NCBI GenBank assembly: GCA_038131955.1
Contig: JAYPQK010000010.1
Location: 175,495 to 239,494, forward strand
Length of the DNA: 64,000 bases
Direction of reading: 5' to 3'
Origin: SHAN690 sp038131955
Lineage (GTDB): Bacteria > Bacteroidota > Bacteroidia > Flavobacteriales_G > Salibacteraceae
Of the stretch, positions 24,710 to 33,306 are shown in pieces. The notes beneath the pieces were generated by a model that saw only the letters and a program-made list of their open reading frames with translations, made no database searches and was not told the origin of the DNA. Made by a program: the position numbers and the translations under genes. The stretch's first letter is position 1, and every line of letters begins with the position of its first letter.

Positions 24710-26216
24710 GTCCTATAAAGTTCAACATACTTTCTACATGCTCTCGCGTATTCGACAAACGAGGCACCTTGTTCTGCCCGCCGAGCTTTCCCCTTGAGCG
24801 CATCCATTCATAAAACGTGCCCGACTCAACCGCATGGATTAGTGGTTCGCGCAACACCTTATCATGATAGCGCTTTGCCTCATAATCACTGTTCACGCTC
24901 TTCAAGGCATTGTCCAGCATCTCAGTAAAAAACTCCATATTCTTCGGTGCTTTCTCAAATTCGATCACCCACTCATGCCTACCTGCCCCGGCTTCGTCCA
25001 TGTATTTAGGAGCAGCGGTGAACTCACCTACTACTGCCCCGGACTTTTTACTCGCCACTGTGATCGCATGTTCCGCGTTGTCAACGATGACCTCTTCTCC
25101 AAACGCATTGATGTAGTGTTTCGTACGACCGCTCACCTTGATACGGAAGGGATTCAGATCGGTAAACTGAATGGTGTCCCCGATCTGATAGCGCCAAAGG
25201 CCACCGTTCGTAGAGATGATCAGCGCATAATTCACACCCAACTGCACCTCATCCAACTGCAAGGTTTTGGGATGCTCCTTCCCAAGCTCATCCAAAGGCA
25301 TGAACTCGTAGAAAATTCCATAGTCCAGCATCAGAAGCATGTCATCGCGCTCACTGCTGTCTTGAATCCCAAAAAAACCCTCGGACGCATTGTACGTTTC
25401 TGAGTAATTGATATCGCCGCCCATGATCTGTCTAAAGCGTTCACGATACGGAGTAAAGTTCACTCCGCCATGGACGTACCACTCCAAATTCGGCCATACC
25501 TCCAAAATGTTCGACTTTCCGGTCTTTTCGAGCACGCGATTGAGCAAGACCAACATCCAACTGGGCACACCCGACATGTTGGTGATATCCTGATTCACCG
25601 TGATATCGACGATTTGCTCGATCTTCTTTTCCCAAGACGGATTCAGCGCCACTTCAGAATCAGGCGTGCGGTGCAGATGCGCCCAAAACGGCAAGTTCTT
25701 GATGATGATCGCAGAAAGATCACCGTAGTAGCTCCCTTCATTCAATGGAACGAAATCCGAACTACCGCCCATCACCAGGGCTCGACCCGTCATTAATTTC
25801 GAATCAGGAAACTCATTGTAGTACAAACTCATGAGGTCTTTGCCCCCTTTGTAGTGACACTCTTCCAAGGACTCCTCACTGACCGGAATGAACTTACTCT
25901 TCGAGCTGGTCGTACCACTCGATTTCGCAAACATCTTGATCTCAGATGGCCAAAGGACGTTCTGCTCACCTTTCAACACCCGTTGTATGTACGGCTCAAG
26001 ATCCTCGTAAGTATTGATGGGCACGCGCTCTTTAAACTGTTCGAGTTTCTGAATGCTCTTGTAGTCGTACCACTTCCCCCATTCCGTATCGTGCGCCGAA
26101 TTCAGCAGGCGATCGAGCAATTCACCCTGCACGTCGTGCGGGTACTTCATGAAAAGCTCGATCTGATGAATCCGCTTCTTGATGAACCAACCGAATATGG
26201 AGTTGATGATACTCAC
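24702..26216 (-). CDS. GH3 family acyl-acid--amido synthetase-like protein
   Basis: A 504-residue member of the GH3 branch of adenylate-forming enzymes, which in plants join amino acids to hormones. Visible motifs include FAKSSGTTSSKSKFIPV (the ATP-binding P-loop region, about 100-116), YNASEGFFGIQD, and GLWRYQIGDTIQFTD. The bacterial substrates are unknown. The start is a GTG at 26216. The gene overlaps the exported protein gene downstream by eight bases. A structured repeat element lies between it and polX. Confidence 0.88.
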   Translation of the reverse strand: MSIINSIFGWFIKKRIHQIELFMKYPHDVQGELLDRLLNSAHDTEWGKWYDYKSIQKLEQFKERVPINTYEDLEPYIQRVLKGEQNVLWPSEIKMFAKSSGTTSSKSKFIPVSEESLEECHYKGGKDLMSLYYNEFPDSKLMTGRALVMGGSSDFVPLNEGSYYGDLSAIIIKNLPFWAHLHRTPDSEVALNPSWEKKIEQIVDITVNQDITNMSGVPSWMLVLLNRVLEKTGKSNILEVWPNLEWYVHGGVNFTPYRERFRQIMGGDINYSETYNASEGFFGIQDSSERDDMLLMLDYGIFYEFMPLDELGKEHPKTLQLDEVQLGVNYALIISTNGGLWRYQIGDTIQFTDLNPFRIKVSGRTKHYINAFGEEVIVDNAEHAITVASKKSGAVVGEFTAAPKYMDEAGAGRHEWVIEFEKAPKNMEFFTEMLDNALKSVNSDYEAKRYHDKVLREPLIHAVESGTFYEWMRSRGKLGGQNKVPRLSNTREHVESMLNFIGHD

Positions 26217-26310
26217 TTGTTAGAGAATAAAGATTAGTGAATAATGATTAGTGGATTAGAATAGTGATTGCGATTTAAACTTGCAGTTGAGCCCGCCTGC
26301 CGAAGGCAGG
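26217..26310. repeat. Low-complexity tandem words upstream of the GH3-type gene
   Basis: Read on the minus strand, 26225-26275 contains repeated variants of CACTAATC and TTATTC, and 26305-26328 holds the hexamer CTCAAC in tandem three to four times. The stretch also has a GCCTGCC / GGCAGGC palindrome at about 26294-26310. No gene is supported here. Confidence 0.6.
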
Positions 26311-26457
26311 GTTGAGGTTGAGGTTGAGATTGCTTTGGGCGCATCTCGCCGCGGCGAGACCGGGCTATTCCGTCCGTACCGGCACGGGCGGGCGCTACTA
26401 CGCTTCGCCTCGCTTGCAGCGAGCCTGCAGGGTAACCGCTTCTATCCCTTGCGCTTT
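26290..26457 (-). repeat. GC-rich structured intergenic element next to polX
   Basis: Read on the minus strand from the polX stop, the element opens with AGGGATAGAAGCGGTTAC and closes with AGCCCG, a hairpin TCTCGCCGCGGCGAGA and GCGCCCAAA. In between are further palindromes (CCTGCAGG with CTCGCTGCAAGCGAG; CCGTGCCGGTACGG). It is far richer in G and C than the flanks. From memory, an arrangement of GGGAT-GAAGCGG ... AGCCCG ... GCGCCCAAA recurs between genes in many Bacteroidota genomes, without a known function. It may act as a transcript end or an RNA structure. Confidence 0.65.
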
Positions 26458-27987
26458 TCATGAGCGGAAGAATTTCAAAAGTTCGTCTAAGGGCAATGCA
26501 TTCAAGCATCGATCCTTGGTCAAGCCTCCTTTCCTGGCTGCCATGACACCATAACGCATATGATCAAATCCCTCCACTCGGTGGGCATCCGGATTAATCG
26601 AGACATACACACCCTTCTCCATGCAGTAGGGAATCCATGTGTAATCAATGTCCAATCGCATCGGATTAGCATTCAACTCCACAGCTACTCCATTGGCTGC
26701 ACAGGCGTCGATCACTTTCTTATGGTCGATCGGGTAGCCCGGTCTTGACATCAACAACCTTCCGGTAGGATGACCCAAGATCTTCGTCGCGGGGTGTTCG
26801 ATCGCCTTGATCAATCGCTCAGTAGCAGTGGACTGATCCATCTTCAGGACCGAGTGCACCGAAGCCACCACAAAGTCGAAGGTGGACAATACATCATCCG
26901 AATAATCCAAAGAACCATCCATCAGAATATCGCTCTCGATACCTTTCAAGATCTTGAACGGAGACAGCTTCACATTCAAGGCATCTACTTCCTTATGTTG
27001 GGCTAGGATCTCATCCTCACGAAGTCCACCGGCATAAACTGCCGTCTTTGAGTGATCTGATATCCCAAAGTATGCATAGTCTTGATCCTTAAGGAAGGTG
27101 GCCATATCCTCTAGAGAATGCATTCCATCGCTGTAGGTAGAGTGATTGTGCAGGCAACCTGTGAGATCCCGATCAGTGATGAGCTCTTCCTCCGAATGGC
27201 TTTCAGACCATGATTTTCCCCAAGGGACATTCCTCATTTCCGGAATGACGTTCTCGGAGTCGCCCGAAGCATCGGCTGGCAATGAGTGTTGAAATACGAT
27301 TTGATCAAACTCTGAAGTTCTGGCTTTGTGATAGTGAACGTTGATCCGATTCTCTGATGTATCGGGGAGCTCGGTCACGTCATCGGTGATCACAAACTCC
27401 AACGTATCTACGATCGGATCTCTTCGCAGCATGGCTCCTGTCTCGGATATCCGCGCATTAGGATTACGACTCATAACCCATTCCTTGATCTCATTCATCA
27501 AGGGCTCGATGCTCGCATAGAGAAACTGATCCTTGTGGCGCAGCATGAACTCGATCGCTTCCTTTACTTGCTGCTGGGTCTTTGCACCAAACCCCTTCAG
27601 ATCGACTAGGCGGTTCTCGTTGCATGCATAAAGCAATTCACCGACCGACTCGATTCCCATCTCCTGCCAGATCAGTCGCACCTTGCTTGGCCCAAGCCCC
27701 TTGATTTTCATGATCTCGAGTACGCCATCCGGTGTTTGATCCAACCAGCGCTGCAAATAGCTCATGTTTCCGGTGGTCAACAGTTCCTCCAGCTTCGGTT
27801 CAAGGTTCTTTCCAATGCCCGGAATGCTTTCGTAGTCAGAAGGGTTGACATCAGCGATTCGTCTCGGATACTTTCCGATCTGGAAAGAAGCATTGGCATA
27901 GGAGCGAGCTTTGAACTTATTCTCCCCGTGCAATTCCATCAGCTGCCCGACCAGCTTGAATACCGATGCGATCTCCTTGTTTTCCAT
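26458..27987 (-). CDS. polX: PolX-like helix-hairpin-helix / PHP domain protein
   Basis: Related to the bacterial X-family DNA polymerase with 3'-5' exonuclease. It has 509 residues, shorter than the usual 570 or so. The order is: N-terminal 8-kDa/helix-hairpin-helix part (ESIPGIGKNLEPKLEEL, MKIKGLGPSKVRLIW, LKGFGAKTQQQV), a shortened palm region, then a PHP domain from about residue 277 with its metal ligands intact (CLHNHSTYSDG, ISDHS, GIESDI, ASVHS, NPDAHR). The palm lacks the expected G-S/G-x-R-R-G and D-x-D active site; GAMLRRDPIVDTLEFV stands at that place. It is therefore probably a nuclease without polymerase activity. It follows sppA after a terminator. Confidence 0.88.
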   Translation of the reverse strand: MENKEIASVFKLVGQLMELHGENKFKARSYANASFQIGKYPRRIADVNPSDYESIPGIGKNLEPKLEELLTTGNMSYLQRWLDQTPDGVLEIMKIKGLGPSKVRLIWQEMGIESVGELLYACNENRLVDLKGFGAKTQQQVKEAIEFMLRHKDQFLYASIEPLMNEIKEWVMSRNPNARISETGAMLRRDPIVDTLEFVITDDVTELPDTSENRINVHYHKARTSEFDQIVFQHSLPADASGDSENVIPEMRNVPWGKSWSESHSEEELITDRDLTGCLHNHSTYSDGMHSLEDMATFLKDQDYAYFGISDHSKTAVYAGGLREDEILAQHKEVDALNVKLSPFKILKGIESDILMDGSLDYSDDVLSTFDFVVASVHSVLKMDQSTATERLIKAIEHPATKILGHPTGRLLMSRPGYPIDHKKVIDACAANGVAVELNANPMRLDIDYTWIPYCMEKGVYVSINPDAHRVEGFDHMRYGVMAARKGGLTKDRCLNALPLDELLKFFRS

Positions 27988-27996
27988 GCGTTGCGA

Positions 27997-28004
27997 CGAA
28001 AATA
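27997..28004 (-). promoter_or_regulatory. Probable -7 box for polX
   Basis: TATTTTCG on the minus strand has one difference from TAnnTTTG and lies nine bases before the polX ATG. The same TAnnTTCG variant recurs before waaA, the 39116 gene and the sugar operon. Confidence 0.4.
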
Positions 28005-28020
28005 AACTTCTCTTTAGAGC

Positions 28021-28058
28021 AAAAGAAAAGCGGGACCCGAATCTTCGATGTCCCGCTT
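28021..28058 (-). terminator. Rho-independent terminator of sppA
   Basis: On the minus strand the stem AAGCGGGA / TCCCGCTT is followed by TTTTCTTTT. It lies 32 bases past the sppA stop and separates sppA from polX. Confidence 0.85.
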
Positions 28059-28089
28059 ACTCCATTTGGAGGTTGATGTCTTAAGGCGA

Positions 28090-29907
28090 TCAATTCACCT
28101 TGAAATCCAGAAGCATTCGAGCCTGAACTCCTTCCATTTTCTTCATCTCTTCGACCTTCTTCCACATGGCGAGTTCTTCCTCGCCTAGGGTCATTTCGGC
28201 CACCCACATCTTAGTAGATCCCGAGATGTCTTTGATGAACTTTTCGAATGGATCTTCCTTCTTTGGCATTTCGATCACATCGTAATCATCGAGCTCGGCT
28301 TGCTCAGCCGCATAGGCCATCGCTGCCTCCAATCCACCGATCTCATCTACCAGTCCATTTACCAAGGCATCGTTTCCTGTCCACACCCGACCTCGACCGA
28401 TCGAATCGATCACGGCATAGGTCGTTCCTCGACCCTCGGCAACTTTTGCAACGAACTCCGTGTAGATCTGCTCCAGGTAGCCCTCGATCAACCCGATCTC
28501 TTCCTCGTCAAAATCACGAGTCAAAGAACCAAAGTCTGCATGCTTATTGGTCTTCACTCCATCGAAGGTGATTCCGAGCTTTTCATTGAAGAAACCTCTA
28601 AAATTTGGGATCATTCCGAATGCCCCGATAGACCCAGTGATGGTAGTTGGTTGAGCGAAGATTCGGTCTGCGTGCGTACTGATGTAATAGCCACCTGACG
28701 CAGCAACGTCTCCGAAAGACACCACGAATGGCTTCGCTTCTTTAGCAAGAATGGTCTCTCGCCAGATCACCTCACTTGCAAGAGCACTTCCCCCAGGGGA
28801 GTTGACACGCATGACGATTGCTTTGACATCTTCATCCAGTCGAGCTTCGCGGATCGCTTTGGCTAGGGTCTCCGAACCAATATTCTCTTCATCTCCTTTT
28901 CCAGAATTGATACCGCCCACGGCATAGATGATCGCCAATTCACTCTTGTCTTTCCAACTTTTGGCATCATCTAATTTATCCATTGGTCCATCCAAACTGG
29001 CGGCGTACTTCTCAATGGAAATACTTGGAATGTCATCATCTTCCTCTAGACCAAGCTTTTCGCGCAGCTTCGCTTGTATCTCATCGTAGTATGCCAATCC
29101 ATCGATCAAGCCCAGCGAAACGGCATCTTCCGGTTTTTTCATCGCCAGATCATCAGCAATGGTATTCAACTCATTCGATGACAATCCGCGTGAGGCTGTG
29201 ATATCCATCAACATTTCGTTCCAGACATCATCCAGTATGCGCTTCACCTGCACCTTATTGGGCTCACTCATGTCCTCGCGATAGAAGGGCTCCACGGCAC
29301 TCTTATAGATATTGTTAGGACCCTTGACGATGGTTGCGTCGATATTCAACTTATCCATCGCTCCTTTAAAGAAGGGAATCTCAGAACGCAGTCCTCTAAA
29401 ATCCATGGTTCCCTCTTGGAACATATAAACCTCATCGGCGACTGACGCTACGTAATACGCTCCTTGGGTCATCATTTCCTCGTAGGCCATGACAAACTTG
29501 CCCGAACTATCCTTGAATTGCTGGAGGTGATCCCTCACCGTCTGCATGGTAGAAATTCCACCACCAAAGAATGATCCACGGATCAATATCCCTTTGATAT
29601 TGGTGTCTTGTTCCGCTTCTTCCAACGCCGCGAGAAAATCGCGCAGTTCAATGCCATCTTGGGCATCCATGCCGTCGATCTGAAGGTTTTCAAATGGGTT
29701 GGGCGCCGTGCGTTCCTTGATCTCTTCTGAAAGGTCGATGACCATGACGCTGTTGGCTTCCACTTTGGTCGTCTTTTGTTTACCTGCCATCATTACCGCA
29801 GAACCGATAATACCGGTCAAGATCACTCCCCCGATAAAGAAGATCAGGATAAATCCCACGACAGTACCCAGGGTTGAGGCGAATAGGTATTTTAAGAATT
29901 GTTTCAT
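28090..29907 (-). CDS. sppA: Signal peptide peptidase SppA, long (67K) type
   Basis: A membrane serine protease that degrades signal peptides left after secretion. From the ATG at 29907 it has 605 residues, with an N-terminal membrane segment (about 8-35, FILIFFIGGVILTG) and two tandem ClpP-like domains. The catalytic Lys is in NIYKSAVEPF and the nucleophile Ser in AASGGYYIST; VNSPGGSALASE is also conserved. An in-frame ATG further upstream would precede the -7 box at 29932-29939 and is not used. It is divergent from folK. Confidence 0.94.
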   Translation of the reverse strand: MKQFLKYLFASTLGTVVGFILIFFIGGVILTGIIGSAVMMAGKQKTTKVEANSVMVIDLSEEIKERTAPNPFENLQIDGMDAQDGIELRDFLAALEEAEQDTNIKGILIRGSFFGGGISTMQTVRDHLQQFKDSSGKFVMAYEEMMTQGAYYVASVADEVYMFQEGTMDFRGLRSEIPFFKGAMDKLNIDATIVKGPNNIYKSAVEPFYREDMSEPNKVQVKRILDDVWNEMLMDITASRGLSSNELNTIADDLAMKKPEDAVSLGLIDGLAYYDEIQAKLREKLGLEEDDDIPSISIEKYAASLDGPMDKLDDAKSWKDKSELAIIYAVGGINSGKGDEENIGSETLAKAIREARLDEDVKAIVMRVNSPGGSALASEVIWRETILAKEAKPFVVSFGDVAASGGYYISTHADRIFAQPTTITGSIGAFGMIPNFRGFFNEKLGITFDGVKTNKHADFGSLTRDFDEEEIGLIEGYLEQIYTEFVAKVAEGRGTTYAVIDSIGRGRVWTGNDALVNGLVDEIGGLEAAMAYAAEQAELDDYDVIEMPKKEDPFEKFIKDISGSTKMWVAEMTLGEEELAMWKKVEEMKKMEGVQARMLLDFKVN

Positions 29908-29931
29908 CGATATGGTTTTTGATATTCGCAC

Positions 29932-29939
29932 CAAATTTA
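29932..29939 (-). promoter_or_regulatory. -7 box for sppA
   Basis: TAAATTTG on the minus strand exactly matches TAnnTTTG, 24 bases before the ATG at 29907. Confidence 0.55.
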
Positions 29940-29986
29940 TGTGGCCACTTTCGGCAAATGGAGTGGTATATGACAAGTGGTTGATA

Positions 29987-30496
29987 ATGGAATCTGAAAG
30001 GAAAATAGGTCATAAAGCGTACCTCTTACTAGGGTCAAACTTGGGCGACAGGGCAAAGATGATCGAAGCGGCTAGGGAGAAATTGAACGAGCAAAGTGAG
30101 GTTGTCGGCGCCAGTGCCATATATCGAACCGAACCGTGGAAGATGGATTCCGACCAATGGTTCTTTAATCAGGTCGTTGAAGTCGAGACGCCAATGGACG
30201 CTAGAAAACTCCTCTCCTTTATATTAGAGGTAGAGCGTTCCTTAGGTCGGGATAGAGATGGTGAACCCACGGAGGGTTACACTTCTCGCACGATCGACAT
30301 TGACATTCTGTACTTTGACGATGAGGTGATCGACGATGATCAACTTACGATTCCCCATCCCAGACTCCAAGAGCGTCGATTTGCTTTGGCGCCTATGGTT
30401 GAGCTAGCCCCAAGTCTGCTGCATCCCGTTCTCAAACAAAGTCAATTCGAACTTTTGAGAAACTGTCCGGATCAATCATTTTTGGAATTGATTTGA
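29987..30496 (+). CDS. folK: 2-amino-4-hydroxy-6-hydroxymethyldihydropteridine pyrophosphokinase
   Basis: Transfers pyrophosphate from ATP to the pterin in folate synthesis. The 169-residue protein begins MESERKIGHKAYLLLGSNLG and carries the family motifs LGSNLGDR, VVEVETPMD, LGRDRDGE and the metal-binding TIDIDILYFD. The stop codon overlaps the start of the next kinase gene by four bases (TTGA), which indicates translational coupling. It works in the same pathway as folE at 16432. Confidence 0.94.
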   Translation: MESERKIGHKAYLLLGSNLGDRAKMIEAAREKLNEQSEVVGASAIYRTEPWKMDSDQWFFNQVVEVETPMDARKLLSFILEVERSLGRDRDGEPTEGYTSRTIDIDILYFDDEVIDDDQLTIPHPRLQERRFALAPMVELAPSLLHPVLKQSQFELLRNCPDQSFLELI

Positions 30497-31143
30497 GTTC
30501 GATCCTGTACAATAACATCACTGTGGAAGGCAACATCGGCGCGGGTAAAACTACCCTCGCGAAGGCCTTAGCCGAGGACTTGGATGGCCGATTACTGCTA
30601 GAAAGCTTCGAAAACAACCCCTTTCTCGAGCTCTTCTATCGTGAAAAGGAGCGCTATGCATTTCAAGTTGAGATGTTCTTTCTTGCTGAGCGATACCATC
30701 AGCTATCCAAAAACCTACTGGGTGACATCTTCCAACAGCACACCATCTCAGATTACCTCTTTGCTAAGAGCGCCATCTTCAGCGGAGTGAACCTGAACGG
30801 GTCTGAACATGAACTCTTTCTCAACCTTTTCAGGATCATGGATAGGTTCATGCCACGGCCTGACATCTTGATCTACTTGCACCTTCCATTGGACAAGGTA
30901 CAGGCCCAGATCAAGGAACGCGGAAGAGAATACGAGCAATCGATACCCGTGAGTTACTTGGAGGAGATCGAATCCGCCTATTTCCGCTATTTAAAGGAAG
31001 AATCGAGGTTTCCGATCGTGATATTGGAAGAGGAGAATATGGACGAGCGAAACATCAACGTGACCTTATCCGTAGTTAAAAGACTCCTTCAGGAGGAGTG
31101 GCCGAACGGAATCACGCACTATACGGCGAAAACAGAAAATTGA
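30493..31143 (+). CDS. Deoxynucleoside kinase, second copy
   Basis: A 216-residue deoxynucleoside kinase. It starts at a TTG that overlaps the folK stop. The P-loop is GNIGAGKTT (about 13-21); a lid motif QIKERGREYEQS matches that of the copy at 23180. In place of the DRT-type motif of that copy it has SDYLFAKS. The two are diverged paralogues, so they may prefer different deoxynucleosides. Coupling to folK is common in this phylum. Confidence 0.9.
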   Translation: MSSILYNNITVEGNIGAGKTTLAKALAEDLDGRLLLESFENNPFLELFYREKERYAFQVEMFFLAERYHQLSKNLLGDIFQQHTISDYLFAKSAIFSGVNLNGSEHELFLNLFRIMDRFMPRPDILIYLHLPLDKVQAQIKERGREYEQSIPVSYLEEIESAYFRYLKEESRFPIVILEEENMDERNINVTLSVVKRLLQEEWPNGITHYTAKTEN

Positions 31144-31214
31144 AAGTCCGTTCAAAGTCACGCGTACCAAGTAATTATTCATTAATATTGCACCCGCGAA
31201 GACATAATTAATTT

Positions 31215-32969
31215 ATGACTAAACGAAAACCAAATACGATGAGATCAACCTATGCTGCTCTTGCGCTAATAGGCGCATTTGCCCTTGTTTCAACGACGGG
31301 ATGTAACCCGCTGAACAAGATGAACAAGAAACACCCGATCGTGAAATACACGATGACTCCGGATCCTTTGGAACTACATAATGATTCGGTAGAAATCAAT
31401 GTAAGCGGTCGCTATCCAGAGAAGTTCTTCCCAAAGAAGGCCGTGGCCAACGTGAAGCCAGTGATGGTGGATGCCAACGGAAACGTGGTGAAGGAATTTG
31501 CAACTATTCGACTGATCGGTGAAGCAGCTGACGGTGAAGGAACGAAGATCTATAAGGCTGGAGGAAGCTTTAGTGTATCTAACGAGGTTCCTTATGAGTC
31601 ATCTATGGAAAACGTAACCCTAGAAGTTCGCGTAACTGCAGGTTACAAGACAAAGACAAAAGAGTTTGATCCTGTAGCGATCGGCAAAGGAACCGTTACT
31701 ACTCCATTGTGGGTACAGAGTGACGACATGCCAATCTTAGGTGCAGACAAATTCACTAAGATTTCTCCTCGTACGATCTCTGCTGAGATCAACTTCGACA
31801 TCCAGTCTAGCTATGTGAAGCCATCTGAATTGAGTCAAGACGACATCAAGGCAGTTGAGGCGTTCATGGAGAAAGGCAAGGAGAATGAGTATCGCTACAA
31901 CAGTGTTAACGTTACCGCTTATGCCTCTCCTGATGGTGAGACAGAGTTGAACGAAAACCTAGCTGGTGATCGTGCCAACGCAGCGTCTAACGCCATCATG
32001 CGCCTATTTACTCGTAAGAAGATCGAAGGAGGAGGCAAAGACGAGATCTACAAGAAGATGCCTAAAGGTGAGGACTGGGAAGGATTCAAGGCTAAGATGG
32101 AAGCATCTAGCATCGAAGACAAGGACATGATCCTACGAATTCTCGGCATGTACAGTGATGACAAGAAGCGTGAGCAGGAGATCAAGAACTTGGCTGCAAC
32201 TTACACAGTGATTGCTGAGCAAATCCTACCTCCACTTCGTCGTGCTGTTGTGAAGATCAACGCTGAAGAAGATGCAAAGTCTGACGAGGAATTGAAGCAG
32301 ATCGTGAAGGAGAACCCATCAGAGCTTACAGACGAAGAGATCCTTTACACCGCTACTTTGTACAACAACTTGAACGAGAAGCTTGAGGTTTACAAGGCAT
32401 GTGCTCAAGCTCACGCTGATGATTGGAGAGGACACAACAACATTGGTTATGTGTACGTGCTTCAAAACAAAGTGGCTGAAGCTAAGGCTCAGTTCGAAGC
32501 TGCCAACAAAGCTAGCGCCAACGAGAAAGTGGTCATGAACAATATGGGTGTTGTTTCTCGCCTTATGGGTGATGAGAAAGCAGCTGCTGACTACTACGAG
32601 AAAGCAAAGGGAGCTGGCAAAGAGGTGAACTACAACATCGGAATCCTCAACATCATGGATGCTGACTACTCAGACGCAGTTAGCAACATGGGTACGTTCA
32701 ACACATTCAATGCAGCCTTGGCTAAGGTACTTAACGGCGACCAAGACGATGCTTTGAATACCGTTGAGGCTTCTGACGCGAAAGCAACTGCTGAAGGTTA
32801 CTATTTGAAAGCCATCATCGGTGCACGCAAGGGTACTGAGGACATGGTGATCCAAAACCTCAAAGCGGCTGTTGGTAAGGATGCAGCACTTAAGGACAAG
32901 GCTCGCAATGATGCTGAGTTCCTAAACTACCGTGATAACTCAAGTTTCACGGAGATCGTAGGGAACTAA
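31215..32969 (+). CDS. Lipoprotein with OmpA-like and TPR regions
   Basis: A 584-residue surface or periplasmic lipoprotein. The lipobox is STTGC (Cys near 30). An ATG at 31239 would give a shorter signal peptide and is a possible start. Residues about 40-180 are beta-rich, about 195-350 include an OmpA-like pattern (INFDIQSSYVKPSEL, VNVTAYASPDGETELNENLAGDRANA), and about 370-560 are tetratricopeptide repeats (NNIGYVYVLQNKVAEAKAQFE). The same arrangement occurs in abundant Bacteroidota lipoproteins of unknown function. A strong palindromic terminator follows, and codon use looks like that of highly expressed genes (many GCT, GAG and AAG codons). Confidence 0.85.
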   Translation: MTKRKPNTMRSTYAALALIGAFALVSTTGCNPLNKMNKKHPIVKYTMTPDPLELHNDSVEINVSGRYPEKFFPKKAVANVKPVMVDANGNVVKEFATIRLIGEAADGEGTKIYKAGGSFSVSNEVPYESSMENVTLEVRVTAGYKTKTKEFDPVAIGKGTVTTPLWVQSDDMPILGADKFTKISPRTISAEINFDIQSSYVKPSELSQDDIKAVEAFMEKGKENEYRYNSVNVTAYASPDGETELNENLAGDRANAASNAIMRLFTRKKIEGGGKDEIYKKMPKGEDWEGFKAKMEASSIEDKDMILRILGMYSDDKKREQEIKNLAATYTVIAEQILPPLRRAVVKINAEEDAKSDEELKQIVKENPSELTDEEILYTATLYNNLNEKLEVYKACAQAHADDWRGHNNIGYVYVLQNKVAEAKAQFEAANKASANEKVVMNNMGVVSRLMGDEKAAADYYEKAKGAGKEVNYNIGILNIMDADYSDAVSNMGTFNTFNAALAKVLNGDQDDALNTVEASDAKATAEGYYLKAIIGARKGTEDMVIQNLKAAVGKDAALKDKARNDAEFLNYRDNSSFTEIVGN

Positions 32970-32994
32970 ATCCCTGATAAAACTGGTTTTCGAG

Positions 32995-33024
32995 AAAAGG
33001 GGAAGCGATCGCTTCCCCTTTTTC
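32995..33024 (+). terminator. Palindromic terminator of the OmpA/TPR lipoprotein gene
   Basis: A perfect 28-base palindrome (14-base arm AAAAGGGGAAGCGA) ends in a T run, 26 bases after the stop. There is no unpaired loop in the drawn palindrome, so the apex must open by a few pairs. Confidence 0.9.
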
Positions 33025-33068
33025 TTTGCCACATTCTCATTCCGGCGAAGAATCCATAGATATTCGCA

Positions 33069-33076
33069 TATATTTG
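33069..33076 (+). promoter_or_regulatory. -7 box for the small Cys-rich lipoprotein gene
   Basis: TATATTTG exactly matches TAnnTTTG, 21 bases before the ATG at 33098. Confidence 0.55.
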
Positions 33077-33097
33077 TCCGAGTTAATCAGAAGCATC

Positions 33098-33304
33098 ATG
33101 AAGAAAGTCTTAACGATCGGTTTAGTAGCGTTTTTTGGGGTAACCTTCACTTCATGTGAGAAGTGTTCCACATGCACCACTATCTCTGAAGATCCGAACA
33201 CCTTCGGACAAGAGATTTCCACAGAATTGTGCGATAACGGACGCGACTATGATGATCTGATTGAGATCTACACTCGTTCAGGCTGGGAATGCACTGAGAA
33301 TTAA
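33098..33304 (+). CDS. Small cysteine-rich lipoprotein
   Basis: A 68-residue lipoprotein with a signal peptide and lipobox FTSC (Cys at 20). The mature part has four more cysteines (CEKCSTC, then ELC and WEC), which could form disulfides or hold a metal. An exact -7 box lies upstream. The function is not recognised. It ends two bases before the convergent RNA methyltransferase gene. Confidence 0.75.
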   Translation: MKKVLTIGLVAFFGVTFTSCEKCSTCTTISEDPNTFGQEISTELCDNGRDYDDLIEIYTRSGWECTEN

Positions 33305-33306
33305 AC

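Noticed and set aside
26234..26554. Open frames on both strands across the structured element by polX
   Set aside because: Their translations are Arg/Pro-rich with no domain, and they follow from the palindromic GC-rich DNA. The polX 3' end and the repeat explain the region.
32995..33022. GCGATCGC as a cyanobacterial-type HIP1 repeat
   Set aside because: It occurs here as the centre of a terminator palindrome, and no surplus of this octamer was noticed elsewhere in the window.
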